This document shows positions 52,408 to 61,673 of a stretch of DNA of 64,000 bases, piece after piece (the first letter of the stretch is position 1; every line of letters starts with the position of its first letter). The translations under genes and the position numbers were made by a program. Below the pieces are notes generated by a model. The model worked only from the letters and a program-made list of their open reading frames with translations, did not search any database and was not told the DNA's origin. The stretch spans positions 607,743-671,742 of the forward strand of contig NZ_ML660087.1 of NCBI RefSeq assembly GCF_007004655.1. The letters run 5' to 3'. The stretch comes from Exilibacterium tricleocarpae (GTDB taxonomy: Bacteria > Pseudomonadota > Gammaproteobacteria > Pseudomonadales > Cellvibrionaceae).

Positions 52408-52586
52408 GGCGGCATTATAAGTCACTGCCGCCACAAACCCCAGTTGGATATTCCAGTTTACCGGTTGTGCACAAAAGCCTATAATTGCGGGTTTACCTGC
52501 GGGTATGGCCAAGCTGGTAAGGAAGTGCCTTTTAATTAAGCGCCATCGCCGCGCCATGCCCCTGCACAGCTTGAGGTTGGACCCCT

Positions 52587-54062
52587 ATGTTACGTATCGC
52601 TCAGGAAGCCCTTACCTTTGATGATGTCTTGCTGGTGCCCGGTTACTCGTCCGTTACCGCCAGGGACGTCTCCCTGGTGACGCAGTTGACGCGAAAGATT
52701 CATCTCAATATTCCCCTGGTGTCCGCCGCCATGGACACGGTTACCGAATCGCGCCTCGCCATCGCCCTGGCGCAGGAGGGTGGCATCGGTATTATTCACA
52801 AGAGTATGAGCATCGAACAGCAGGCGCTGGAGGTGCGGGCGGTGAAGAAGTTTGAAGCCGGTGTAGTGAAAAACCCCATTACGATTGAGTCAAACGCCAC
52901 CATCCGGGACCTGGTGGCGCTCACCAAACAGCACAATATATCCGGTGTGCCGGTGTTGGAAAACGGCGACCTGGTGGGCATAGTCACCGGTCGCGACGTG
53001 CGTTTCGAAACCAATCTCGACGCTACCGTGGCCAGTATAATGACCGGCAAACAAAAGCTGGTGACGGCGAAGGAAGGCACTGATGCCGATGCCGTGCGCG
53101 GCCTGCTGCACAAGCATCGCATCGAGAAAGTACTGGTGGTCAACGACAACTTCGAGCTGCGCGGCCTGATCACGGTTAAAGACATCAATAAAGCCGAGAC
53201 CTTTCCCAATGCCTGTAAAGATCCCGAGGGCCGCCTGCGGGTCGGCGCCTCGGTCGGCACCAGTCCCGATACGGACGACCGCGTCGCCGCGCTGATCGAG
53301 GCCGGCGCCGATGTGCTGGTGGTCGATACCGCCCACGGGCACTCCCGCAATGTGATCGACCGGGTCAAACGGATTAAAGACCAGTACCCGGATATGCAGG
53401 TGATCGGCGGTAATATCGCCACCGGCGAAGCGGCCAAGGCGCTGGTGGAGGCGGGCGCCGACGGGGTAAAAGTGGGCATAGGGCCCGGCTCCATCTGCAC
53501 CACCCGGATTGTCAGCGGGGTGGGTATGCCCCAGGTGTCGGCGGTCGCCAATGTGGTGACCGCGCTCAAAGGTTCCGATGTGCCTGTTATCTCCGACGGC
53601 GGCATTCGCTTTTCGGGGGATATTGCCAAGGCCCTGGTGGCCGGTGCCCACTGCGTGATGATGGGTTCGATGTTTGCCGGTACGGAAGAGGCGCCCGGCG
53701 AAGTGGAACTGTTTCAGGGTCGCACCTACAAGTCCTATCGCGGTATGGGTTCTCTCGGTGCCATGGCGCGAACCCAAGGCTCCTCCGACCGTTATTTTCA
53801 GGATGCCAGCCAGGGCACGGAGAAACTGGTGCCGGAAGGTATTGAAGGTCGGGTGCCCTACAAGGGGCCGCTGTCGGCGATTGTGCACCAGATGATGGGC
53901 GGCGTGCAGTCGGCGATGGGGTATACGGGTTGCGTGGACATTCCCACCATGCGCACCAAGCCCGAGTTCGTCAGGGTGACTGCCGCGGGCATGGGAGAGA
54001 GCCATGTTCACGATGTTCAAATTACCAAGGAAGCGCCCAATTACCCGGTGGGGGGGAGATAG
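52587..54062 (+). CDS. guaB: Inosine-5'-monophosphate dehydrogenase
   Basis: A 491-residue enzyme that oxidises IMP to XMP with NAD. The catalytic cysteine is in [15 protein letters not shown], a CBS pair lies at about residues 95-205, and the flap has SSDRYFQ. It is followed by guaA after an 85-base gap containing a strong hairpin. Confidence 0.98.
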   Translation: MLRIAQEALTFDDVLLVPGYSSVTARDVSLVTQLTRKIHLNIPLVSAAMDTVTESRLAIALAQEGGIGIIHKSMSIEQQALEVRAVKKFEAGVVKNPITIESNATIRDLVALTKQHNISGVPVLENGDLVGIVTGRDVRFETNLDATVASIMTGKQKLVTAKEGTDADAVRGLLHKHRIEKVLVVNDNFELRGLITVKDINKAETFPNACKDPEGRLRVGASVGTSPDTDDRVAALIEAGADVLVVDTAHGHSRNVIDRVKRIKDQYPDMQVIGGNIATGEAAKALVEAGADGVKVGIGPGSICTTRIVSGVGMPQVSAVANVVTALKGSDVPVISDGGIRFSGDIAKALVAGAHCVMMGSMFAGTEEAPGEVELFQGRTYKSYRGMGSLGAMARTQGSSDRYFQDASQGTEKLVPEGIEGRVPYKGPLSAIVHQMMGGVQSAMGYTGCVDIPTMRTKPEFVRVTAAGMGESHVHDVQITKEAPNYPVGGR

Positions 54063-54076
54063 ACGTCGACACTATA

Positions 54077-54103
54077 CAGCCCGCGGCCTAAAGCCGCGGG
54101 CTG
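54077..54103. repeat. Perfect 11-bp hairpin between guaB and guaA
   Basis: CAGCCCGCGGC and GCCGCGGGCTG enclose a CTAAA loop. No T run follows, so it is more likely an mRNA stability, processing or REP-like element than a terminator. Confidence 0.6.
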
Positions 54104-54147
54104 GAAACAGTAAACCGCCCGCCGCCCGTTTTTCTACGAGATTCGCA

Positions 54148-55725
54148 ATGACCCAGGATATACACGCCCAACGTATTTTAATTCTCGATTTTGGTTCCCA
54201 GTACACACAGTTGATTGCCCGCCGGGTGCGCGAAGTCGGTGTGTATTCGGAAATTCGCGCTTTCGATATGAGCGAGCGGGAGATACGGGAGTTCGAGCCG
54301 CGGGGCATTATTCTGGCCGGCGGGCCTGAATCGGTGACCACCGGCACCTCGCCGCGGGCCCCCGATGTGGTTTTTACGCTCGGCGTGCCGGTGCTTGGCA
54401 TCTGCTATGGGATGCAGACGATGGCCGAGCAACTGGGCGGCGAGGTGGAAACATCGCCGCTACACGAATTTGGATATGCCCAGGTGAAAGTGCAGGGCAA
54501 GAGTGCGCTGCTGCACGACATCAAGGATCACGTCGACCACGATGGTGGTGCCTTGCTGGATGTGTGGATGAGTCACGGCGACAAAGTAAAACGCATGCCC
54601 GCCGGCTTCGAACTGCTGGCCTCCACCGATTCCTGCCCCATTGCCGGTATGTACTGTGAGGAAAGAGATTTTTACGGCGTGCAGTTTCACCCGGAGGTCA
54701 CTCACACGCTGCAGGGTAAACGCATTTTCGAGCACTTTGTGCTGGAGCTTTGCGGCTGTGAGGTGTTGTGGACGGCGGCGAATATCGTCGAAGACGCCGT
54801 GCGCAAAGTGCGCGAACAGGTGGGCGGCGACAAGGTGTTGCTGGGGTTGTCCGGCGGGGTCGACTCCTCGGTGGTGGCGGCGCTGCTGCACCGGGCCATC
54901 GGCACCCAGTTGACCTGTGTGTTTGTGGACAACGGCCTGTTGCGCAAGAACGAAGGCGACCAGGTGATGGATATGTTTGCCAAGAACATGGGGGTCAAGG
55001 TAATTCGCGCCGATGCCGAGGCGCTGTTTCTGGGTAAACTGGAAGGCGCCGATGAGCCGGAACAAAAGCGCAAGATTATCGGCAACACGTTTATCGAGGT
55101 GTTTGATCGGGAGGCGCACAAGCTTGCCGATGTGAGATGGCTGGCGCAGGGCACCATCTACCCGGATGTAATTGAGTCCGCCGCGGCTAAAACCGGCAAG
55201 GCCCATGTGATCAAATCCCATCACAATGTGGGCGGCCTGCCTGAGGATATGCAGTTTGAGCTGGTAGAACCGTTGCGCGAACTGTTCAAGGACGAGGTGC
55301 GGCAAATCGGTTTGGAGCTGGGGCTGCCCTACGATATGGTGTATCGCCACCCGTTTCCCGGGCCGGGTCTGGGGGTGAGAATTCTCGGTGAAGTCAGGAA
55401 GGAATACGCGGATATCCTGCGTGAGGCCGACGCTATTTTTATCGAAGAGCTGCACGCTGCCGGCTGGTATCACAAAACCAGCCAGGCGTTTGCGGTATTT
55501 CTACCGGTCAAGTCGGTCGGTGTGGTGGGCGACGGCCGCCGCTATGAATGGGTGATTGCACTGCGCGCGGTGGAGACGGTGGATTTTATGACCGCCCGCT
55601 GGGCCCACCTGCCCTATGAACTCCTGGCCAAAGTTTCCAGCCGCATTATTAATGAAATTGCCGGTGTGTCGCGGGTGACCTATGACGTTTCGAGCAAACC
55701 GCCGGCGACGATTGAGTGGGAGTAG
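54148..55725 (+). CDS. guaA: GMP synthase (glutamine-hydrolysing)
   Basis: A 525-residue two-domain enzyme that amidates XMP to GMP. The glutaminase nucleophile is in [16 protein letters not shown], the ATP-pyrophosphatase loop is [12 protein letters not shown], and the C-terminal dimerisation part ends [15 protein letters not shown]. The start [18 protein letters not shown] is standard; the longer frame overlaps the end of guaB. The 3' end of guaA is a known insertion point for genomic islands, and AT-rich foreign-looking DNA begins right after it here. Confidence 0.98.
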   Translation: MTQDIHAQRILILDFGSQYTQLIARRVREVGVYSEIRAFDMSEREIREFEPRGIILAGGPESVTTGTSPRAPDVVFTLGVPVLGICYGMQTMAEQLGGEVETSPLHEFGYAQVKVQGKSALLHDIKDHVDHDGGALLDVWMSHGDKVKRMPAGFELLASTDSCPIAGMYCEERDFYGVQFHPEVTHTLQGKRIFEHFVLELCGCEVLWTAANIVEDAVRKVREQVGGDKVLLGLSGGVDSSVVAALLHRAIGTQLTCVFVDNGLLRKNEGDQVMDMFAKNMGVKVIRADAEALFLGKLEGADEPEQKRKIIGNTFIEVFDREAHKLADVRWLAQGTIYPDVIESAAAKTGKAHVIKSHHNVGGLPEDMQFELVEPLRELFKDEVRQIGLELGLPYDMVYRHPFPGPGLGVRILGEVRKEYADILREADAIFIEELHAAGWYHKTSQAFAVFLPVKSVGVVGDGRRYEWVIALRAVETVDFMTARWAHLPYELLAKVSSRIINEIAGVSRVTYDVSSKPPATIEWE

Positions 55726-56164
55726 GTGGGGCTTTATCAAATCATGGTATTTGGACGCTCAATCAACAAATTGCCCGCTTTTGTTTGATGATCTTTGAGT
55801 CTCCTAGCTTAACTAGGGATTATGCTGCTACGGCGAGGCTCTCCGCTCTTCAAGGTTGGCGTTGAGCCAGAGTTAATAAGCCATAGTTGCTCTTAGCTGC
55901 AAGCATTGGGTCGGCAAGACGTCAATCTCCCCAGAATATATAGCGCAGTCTCATTAAGGTTCGGCAGAGCATGGCTGCTAACTTCAGTTCCCGTGATTAG
56001 TTACCAGCTAAAGATACCTTTGCTTCACCTCTTGGGAGGTGTGGCAGGATTATATGGGGGGCATCATGCGCTAAAAATCACTATCTCATTGATTTAAAAT
56101 GGCCTGTCACTATCTCGGGACATCCCTGTCTTTGGGGTGACTGTATATTAGGTGGCGTTCGCAA
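55726..56164. other. Island boundary region downstream of guaA
   Basis: Base composition drops from GC-rich to AT-rich within these 440 bases. A CCTAG/CTAGG hairpin lies at about 55803-55817. I found no integrase gene, tRNA or convincing copy of the guaA 3' end. A 63-codon frame at 55906-56097 is not supported by a ribosome site or a recognisable product. Confidence 0.4.
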
Positions 56165-56194
56165 CAAAACTGTGCTAAATTTAGCGCAGTTTTG
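56165..56194 (+). promoter_or_regulatory. 30-bp near-perfect palindrome, candidate operator
   Basis: The half-site CAAAACTGTGCTAAA is followed by its inverted copy TTTAGCGCAGTTTTG with a single mismatched pair. It ends 17 bases before the start of the MerR-like regulator gene, overlapping where its promoter or transcript start should be. The natural reading is an autoregulatory operator for that DNA-binding protein. Confidence 0.7.
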
Positions 56195-56211
56195 CATGGG
56201 AGGCAGCCAGG

Positions 56212-56661
56212 ATGTCGCAGGGTATTAAGATAACAACAAAGGACATCTGTACAGCTTTAGATATTGGCCGTCATCAGATCCGAACCTGGGCAGAGACCCT
56301 TGCACCTTATTCTAGCCGTGCTACCAGGGAAAGGTCGGCCAATCGCTATGATTCCGGTGATCTACTCTTTTTTGCTGTTGTAAAGTATTTACACGAATCT
56401 TTGGGTGTATCAATTCCCTTTATCTCTGGATTCTCCGAATCTCTGTATGCCTGTGTTAGGGAGCCCCAGGACCCAGGTTCAACACCCTTTATATTTATAA
56501 GTGCAGAGAATCGAAAATGTATCAGGCTGGTTCCTGAAGAGGTTTCTCAGCAAGGAATTGTGGTTGATTTACAGCCTGCTCAAGCACAAGTGTATAAATT
56601 TCTGGGTATATCGACCCAGCAGCAAGCCCAGTTGCAGTTGGGTTTAATAAAAGTGAATTAA
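56212..56661 (+). CDS. MerR-like HTH DNA-binding protein, controller of the methylase operon
   Basis: A 149-residue protein with an N-terminal MerR-type winged helix (KDICTALDIGRHQIRTWAETL, SANRYDSGDLLFFAVVKYL at about 10-65) and a C-terminal part of unknown type (IVVDLQPAQAQVYKFLGIST). GGGAGG precedes the ATG by 8 bases. It is the first gene of a tight operon: the methylase ATG comes 1 base after its stop. In restriction-modification systems such small upstream regulators (C proteins) time expression; a MerR-type fold in this role is unusual. Confidence 0.7.
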   Translation: MSQGIKITTKDICTALDIGRHQIRTWAETLAPYSSRATRERSANRYDSGDLLFFAVVKYLHESLGVSIPFISGFSESLYACVREPQDPGSTPFIFISAENRKCIRLVPEEVSQQGIVVDLQPAQAQVYKFLGISTQQQAQLQLGLIKVN

Positions 56662-56662
56662 T

Positions 56663-59600
56663 ATGATTTCGGCGACATGGTTAAAATCGTTACGGTTAGA
56701 AGATCGTAAATCGCCTGAATTCATCCAGTCAGGAGATGATTTAGGTGGCGTTCGACACAGCTCCTTAATTCGTAAATCTTTTGATGAGTTGGGATTGGCA
56801 GCGGTACACTGCATCTCTGGTGTGCCCAGTGTTGCATTTCTCGTACAAGACTCTCTCGATCAAAACCAAATCGACAAAGTGCATAAAGCACTTTGGAATC
56901 AAGGTTTGGCGACACTTCTGCTTGTCATTACTGGTGATACACTAAGGGCATACTCCCTATCTCAGCTTCCGAAATCAGATCAACAGTCATCCGAAAGGTT
57001 AGTAAAAGTCTTTGACTTGCTGAGTGATGCACTAGAACTTAAAGATCTAGTGTTGGGTGTGGAGTCGGGCAGGTTTGTAAATGAACATTCAGAGAAATTT
57101 GATACTAAGTATCGAGTTGACCAGATCCTGCTGACAAATCTCGAAACAACTGTTAAGCGTCTTGTCGGTAGCGGTTTACAGCTTGAGTCTGCACAAGCGT
57201 TGTTAATGCAGATTATGTTTATCGCCTATCTTGAAGATAAAGAGATCATAAATGCCGAGTATTTCTATGCGGGAACGGGTAACTCTAAAATCGATTCTCT
57301 AGTCTCTCTTTTGGGGGACAGGCATGTTGCTAAATTCAACAAGCTTTTTAAATTGTTGAAAGAGCATTTTAATGGTGATCTATTCGTAGCTCCGTGTTCT
57401 TTCGAGGTAAATGAGCAGGTTGAAAAAGTAACAGAAGAGCACATTGAAGTTCTTTCAGAGTTCCGCGCAGGAAATGTGGATTTGAATTCCGGTCAGTTTC
57501 AGTTCTGGCCCTATGATTTTAAATTTATCCCCATTGATCTTATAAGCGCAGTTTATGATAGGTTTCTTGGTTACGATCCAATAACCCGGCGTGAATCCGG
57601 TGCTTACTATACCCCTATGTTCTTGGCAGACCTTGTGGCCGAGCAAGCATGGTCTGAATTATCCGCTAAGCAAAGATCAGAAGGTAAGTTTGTAGATCCC
57701 TCTTGTGGTTCGGGTATTTTTCTTGTCAGATTGTTTGAAAAAGCTATTGATGAATGGCAGGTTCAGCACAACAACCAGCGACCAACATGGCCCGCCCTCA
57801 AGGCTATGCTGAAAAGAATCCATGGTTTTGATGTTAAAAAAGAAGCCGTTCGTGTAGCAGCGTTTTCTCTATACATAGCCTTGCTTGAAAATACCCGCCC
57901 AGCAGAGCTCTTAGCGCTTATGGAGAAGGGGCGTCTACTGCCTAAGCTGTGTGGTGAAACTCTTAATGCCATAGATTTCTTTGAAGTTGATGCAGGCAGC
58001 AATAAATACGATCTGATAGTTGGAAATCCACCCTGGATTAGTAGGAGGGGCGATCAAAAAATAGCTGAACATTGGTGCAAAGAAAATGGGTATGAGATGC
58101 CCGCCAAAGAAATGGCGTGGGATTTTGCATGGAAGGCCCTTTCCCATGCTAATAAGGATGGTGTCGCGGCTTTGCTTCTAAAAGCTACTAGTTTTCTGAC
58201 AAACCATAGCCCGACGTTTATCAAAACTCGTAAGCAGTGGATGTCTAGAAGCAGAATAAAGCGCATTGTTAATTTTGCTGATACACGTTTTCAGCTTTTT
58301 GAGGGAGGTGATGCTCCTGCGGTGCTCGCTATTTATCAGCCAATCAAACAAGAAGGCAAGCACTATAGCTTTGATTACTGGGTTCCAAAAGCCGATTTGA
58401 ATTTGAAAACTAATAGGTTAATGACTCTTAGTAGTGCTGATCAGGCAAAATTGCCGATAGATCTGGTGATTAAAGATCAGCTGTTTATGAAACGGCGTAT
58501 GTGGATGCAAACGCCGGATGAAAAATTGTTTCAATATTTAAGTGGGTTGCCAAAGCTTGAAAGAACGCTTGTTACCTATCAGCAATCAAGAAAAATTGAA
58601 GCTGATACTGATGGAAAGTGGATTATTGGTCAGGGGTTTAAGCCTGCACAGGAAAACAAACTCAATGATAGTAACTATAAAACATCGATTTCCGAAATAG
58701 TTGACAAGATTCCGCATTTGCCAACGAATATGTTTAAAGCAATAGTTATGCCTGAAATAGAAACAGGAGGCTGGAACACAAACTTAGTACATAGAAAGGG
58801 GTTTGAGCAAGGTTTTAAAGCTCCGCATGTGTTAATACCTCAAGGTGTCTCTAGTGAACAAGGGCGTTTGCGGGCTAGCTTTTGTGATCAGGACTTAAGT
58901 TTTAGGGATTCTATTCAAGCTATTAGTTTTGATAGAAGTGAGGAGGATCGGGCTAAATTTTTGACTGTGCTTTTAAATAGTTCGTTTACAGCATGGTTTT
59001 TATTTCACCATAGTTCTAATACTGGCATGGAGCGAGATAAAGTTCATCAGGAGCAATTGCTCGATATACCATTTCCATTGCCTGAGGATATGAATGATGC
59101 GAGTCGAGCTAGGAAAGCTTTCAAGCACAGCGTTGAGTTAATAGACAGGCTTGCTGAGAATAAAGGTGATTTACTTGTTGAGGAATCTTCTCAAATATAT
59201 TCACAAATAGATCGCATTGTTTGCGACTATTTTGGTCTTGGCGCGTCGGACATTTTTCTGATAGAGGATACGCTTAATCATATTGTTTCAAGTATGCAGC
59301 CGAGAGCAAATTCAAAGAAAACCCCAAGCTTATGGATGGATACTACGGAAAAGGATTGGGCTAATTATTCGGAATCTCTATCTTCATCGCTGGAAAGGTG
59401 GATCGATGCACCGCTTAAGGCTGTGTCTGAGGTCGGAGGAGTTTCTAAAGATTTGGTTGTATTAGCTGTGCAGCTTACAAGTGATACGAGTATGCCCAGG
59501 TTTTCAAATAATCAAGGCCAAGATGTTGATATCGCTTTGTCTAAAATTTGGCGAGCTTTGCCTAAATCCTTACCGGGTAATTTTCAGCTTATTCCAGATT

Positions 59601-59725
59601 TGCGAATTTTTATTGATGATATTCTTTATATCGTTAAACCGCGGAAGAAACGGTTTTGGCTAAGGTCTACAGCCTTTGCTGATGCGGATGCTATTGCGTC
59701 TGATTTGTTGAGTCAGCAAGGGTAA
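56663..59725 (+). CDS. Large adenine-N6 DNA methyltransferase (Eco57I/type IIG-like)
   Basis: A 1020-residue protein. The SAM motif FVDPSCGSGIFLVRLFEKA is near residue 344 and the catalytic NPPW at 455-458, the order seen in gamma-type adenine methylases. The N-terminal 300 residues (HKALWNQGLATLLLVITGD, ESAQALLMQIMFIAYLEDKE) resemble the helper regions of Eco57I/PglX-like proteins but show no clear nuclease motif. The C-terminal 500 residues probably hold target recognition. Codon use and composition are AT-rich like the rest of the island. It is cotranscribed with a small nuclease-like gene. Confidence 0.85.
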   Translation: MISATWLKSLRLEDRKSPEFIQSGDDLGGVRHSSLIRKSFDELGLAAVHCISGVPSVAFLVQDSLDQNQIDKVHKALWNQGLATLLLVITGDTLRAYSLSQLPKSDQQSSERLVKVFDLLSDALELKDLVLGVESGRFVNEHSEKFDTKYRVDQILLTNLETTVKRLVGSGLQLESAQALLMQIMFIAYLEDKEIINAEYFYAGTGNSKIDSLVSLLGDRHVAKFNKLFKLLKEHFNGDLFVAPCSFEVNEQVEKVTEEHIEVLSEFRAGNVDLNSGQFQFWPYDFKFIPIDLISAVYDRFLGYDPITRRESGAYYTPMFLADLVAEQAWSELSAKQRSEGKFVDPSCGSGIFLVRLFEKAIDEWQVQHNNQRPTWPALKAMLKRIHGFDVKKEAVRVAAFSLYIALLENTRPAELLALMEKGRLLPKLCGETLNAIDFFEVDAGSNKYDLIVGNPPWISRRGDQKIAEHWCKENGYEMPAKEMAWDFAWKALSHANKDGVAALLLKATSFLTNHSPTFIKTRKQWMSRSRIKRIVNFADTRFQLFEGGDAPAVLAIYQPIKQEGKHYSFDYWVPKADLNLKTNRLMTLSSADQAKLPIDLVIKDQLFMKRRMWMQTPDEKLFQYLSGLPKLERTLVTYQQSRKIEADTDGKWIIGQGFKPAQENKLNDSNYKTSISEIVDKIPHLPTNMFKAIVMPEIETGGWNTNLVHRKGFEQGFKAPHVLIPQGVSSEQGRLRASFCDQDLSFRDSIQAISFDRSEEDRAKFLTVLLNSSFTAWFLFHHSSNTGMERDKVHQEQLLDIPFPLPEDMNDASRARKAFKHSVELIDRLAENKGDLLVEESSQIYSQIDRIVCDYFGLGASDIFLIEDTLNHIVSSMQPRANSKKTPSLWMDTTEKDWANYSESLSSSLERWIDAPLKAVSEVGGVSKDLVVLAVQLTSDTSMPRFSNNQGQDVDIALSKIWRALPKSLPGNFQLIPDLRIFIDDILYIVKPRKKRFWLRSTAFADADAIASDLLSQQG

Positions 59726-59734
59726 GGATCGGAT

Positions 59735-60376
59735 ATGACAATTGGGAAGTCTACTCTATGGCTGAATAGTATAAAGGATGTTGATAAGGAATTAATCAAG
59801 TGTGTGGAGCGGGTTTGGCCTGCTGTGATTTCAAGGCTTTCTGCTTTAGATGTTGAAGATAAAATTACTGAGCGTCTTGTGAATATTCTGAGAAAAGAAA
59901 GGGACGTATGGAACCTCGGTTTTCTTGATCTTCAATTTAAGCTGAGAGAAGAAGAAAAAGACGGTGATTTTACGACGAAGGGAATTATCGATATTGTTTT
60001 GTTTCTCGATAATAGCTACCAAAAATATATTGCGTATGAAGCTAAGCGTTTAAATACCGTTGATAGTTCTGGTAAACGCAAGGCTTCTCAAGCTGGCAAG
60101 TATTTAGAGCAGGGCGTAGTAAGGTATGTGACGGCTCAATATTCTGAAAAACTGCCTTATGGTTGTATGCTTGGGTATGTAATGGATGGCGATCAAGTTT
60201 TTGCTTTTCAGCAGATAGTTTCGGCGATGGGCGGTCGGAAAGCTCTTCTCAATATCAATTCTACTGATATTGAGTCTCGCGTTGCTTATTACACTGAGTT
60301 TGAAACGGTGCACATGAGAAAAAGTAGTAAAACAGAAATTGTTGTAAGGCACCGGCTGTTTTCTATTCCGGCCTAG
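59735..60376 (+). CDS. Putative PD-(D/E)xK nuclease partner of the methylase
   Basis: A 213-residue protein without a recognised family name. The segment KGIIDIVLFLDNSYQKYIAY continues into EAKRL and gives D86, E102 and K104, the D-x(15)-E-x-K spacing of PD-(D/E)xK nucleases. The surrounding hydrophobic strands fit. It starts 9 bases after the methylase. The likely role is the DNA-cleaving subunit of a restriction system, or a nuclease used in defence. The nuclease call is motif-based. Confidence 0.6.
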   Translation: MTIGKSTLWLNSIKDVDKELIKCVERVWPAVISRLSALDVEDKITERLVNILRKERDVWNLGFLDLQFKLREEEKDGDFTTKGIIDIVLFLDNSYQKYIAYEAKRLNTVDSSGKRKASQAGKYLEQGVVRYVTAQYSEKLPYGCMLGYVMDGDQVFAFQQIVSAMGGRKALLNINSTDIESRVAYYTEFETVHMRKSSKTEIVVRHRLFSIPA

Positions 60377-60934
60377 TGGTTATTGTAAGTCTGTAGCTTT
60401 AGGCGGCGACTTTTAAATTAGTGGCTTGAGTGTTAGCTAATTGCGCTGACCAGCGCTGGTAAGGCTTGATAGGCGCGAGTGCGTGCACCGCTGCCGCCTT
60501 GATTTTTTTTACACATGCTACTGGTCAAGTATGCCCAGTCCTGGTGTGCCGAAAAACCCTGGTAGAAGCACTTCGGTATCGCGTCCGTGATAGCCGCATA
60601 GAGTATCGCAGACATTTTGCATAGGAACTATTTTAGTTCATAAAAACTGAATAAAAATATTTTGAGAAAAATCTTGAAAAATCCTCACGATGGAATTGAA
60701 TGATTTTCAATGGCCGTGCGTTTGACATACTTTTACCATCCCTGGATGCTAATTTACAATTCTCCAGTATTGTCCTGTTAGTCATCTCCGCTACTCTCTC
60801 GCTGGTTGTCAAAAACCTGACAATGAAAGAAAAAGTCAAAATACACAATAAGCACAGGCACCAGGATAAACTTTCGGCTGAACTCCAAATGTTTCCATTG
60901 CTGCGTGCGTCAGATATCTATCGAGAGTATTACT
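60377..60934. other. Intergenic region between nuclease-like and RDD genes
   Basis: About 560 bases. The first 240 are GC-richer than the flanks and hold the possible terminator and a CCAGCGCTGG palindrome (60450-60459). A leftward 60-codon frame (60433-60615) and a rightward 91-codon frame (60700-60975, one hydrophobic stretch) exist, but neither has support. The former could be debris of a mobile element. Confidence 0.35.
60461..60510 (+). terminator. Possible intrinsic terminator after the methylase operon
   Basis: AAGGC (60461) and GCCTT (60496-60500) can close a stem with an inner GTGC/GCAC hairpin, followed by GATTTTTTTT. It lies 85 bases after the nuclease-like gene. Confidence 0.4.
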
Positions 60935-61396
60935 ATGGAACCAACATTGGAAAAAAACGAGCAAACATTGGCTAGTAGATGGAGCAGGCTGCTTGCATTT
61001 CTGATTGACAGCATTGTTCTTATCGTATCTTTCTCGCCGGTGATCTGGCTGAGTGGCGTGTTTGATGATGAGGATTCTGCTCAGATTTCTACGGCGGCGA
61101 TTTTAACGCTTATTGTACTGGGTTACGCTCTTTTTTTTGCCATCAATTGGCTGCCTTTAAAGGAGCAGGCTCAAACTTGGGGAAAACGGTTCTTGAATAT
61201 TAAGATTGTTGGAGACGATGGGTGCAAGCTACCAATTAAAGACTTAATATTTAAAAGATACGCCTTCGGTTTTGGTGTCGGGTTTATTCCTGTTGTAGGT
61301 GATTTTTTCGTGCTGGTTAATCATCTGTTTATATTTACAGCGAGTAAAAAGTGCTTACATGATCATGTTGCAAAGTCCAGTGTGGTCAATGCCTAA
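60935..61396 (+). CDS. RDD family membrane protein
   Basis: A 153-residue protein with three to four hydrophobic segments and the RDD-type N-terminus ASRWSRLLAFLIDSIVLIV, plus QTWGKRFLNIKIVGDDG and KRYAFGFGVGF. RDD proteins are membrane proteins of mostly unknown transport or stress function. A GAGAG site precedes the chosen ATG. It stands alone inside the AT-rich island. Confidence 0.82.
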   Translation: MEPTLEKNEQTLASRWSRLLAFLIDSIVLIVSFSPVIWLSGVFDDEDSAQISTAAILTLIVLGYALFFAINWLPLKEQAQTWGKRFLNIKIVGDDGCKLPIKDLIFKRYAFGFGVGFIPVVGDFFVLVNHLFIFTASKKCLHDHVAKSSVVNA

Positions 61397-61673
61397 TAAG
61401 CGACTGTGATGTCAAGCCGCAGGCCTGATGTCGCTTTCTGCCCAGTAAGTCCCGTCCCTTATTATCCTATTTAGTCAAGGCGGTCGGCCGTATATACAGG
61501 CACTTGCACTACTGCAGTCCAGGTGCTTATACTTGATGGTCTTTAGTATATTCGGCAAGTTATAAGTGGGGTGCCGCGATAAGCAAAAAATGTAGCTTAT
61601 TGCTGGGGTGAAAAACTGGTAAGTATAGTGAAAAACGCTTGCTCTATTTTGAAAGGTTCTGTGATTAATCAAA

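Noticed and set aside
52890-54020. Minus-strand open frame (376 codons) opposite guaB, and a similar one opposite guaA (54460-55473)
   Set aside because: Both are complementary to conserved guaB/guaA codons; their composition is His/Gly-rich shadow translation.
55906-56097. 63-codon frame after guaA
   Set aside because: It has no ribosome site and no recognisable product, and it lies in the compositional transition zone.
60433-60615. Leftward 60-codon frame that could be a mobile-element fragment
   Set aside because: No transposase motif could be read; it overlaps a possible terminator.
61397-61673. Integron attC site before the metallo-beta-lactamase gene
   Set aside because: No paired core sites (RYYYAAC / GTTRRRY) with the expected folded structure could be identified.
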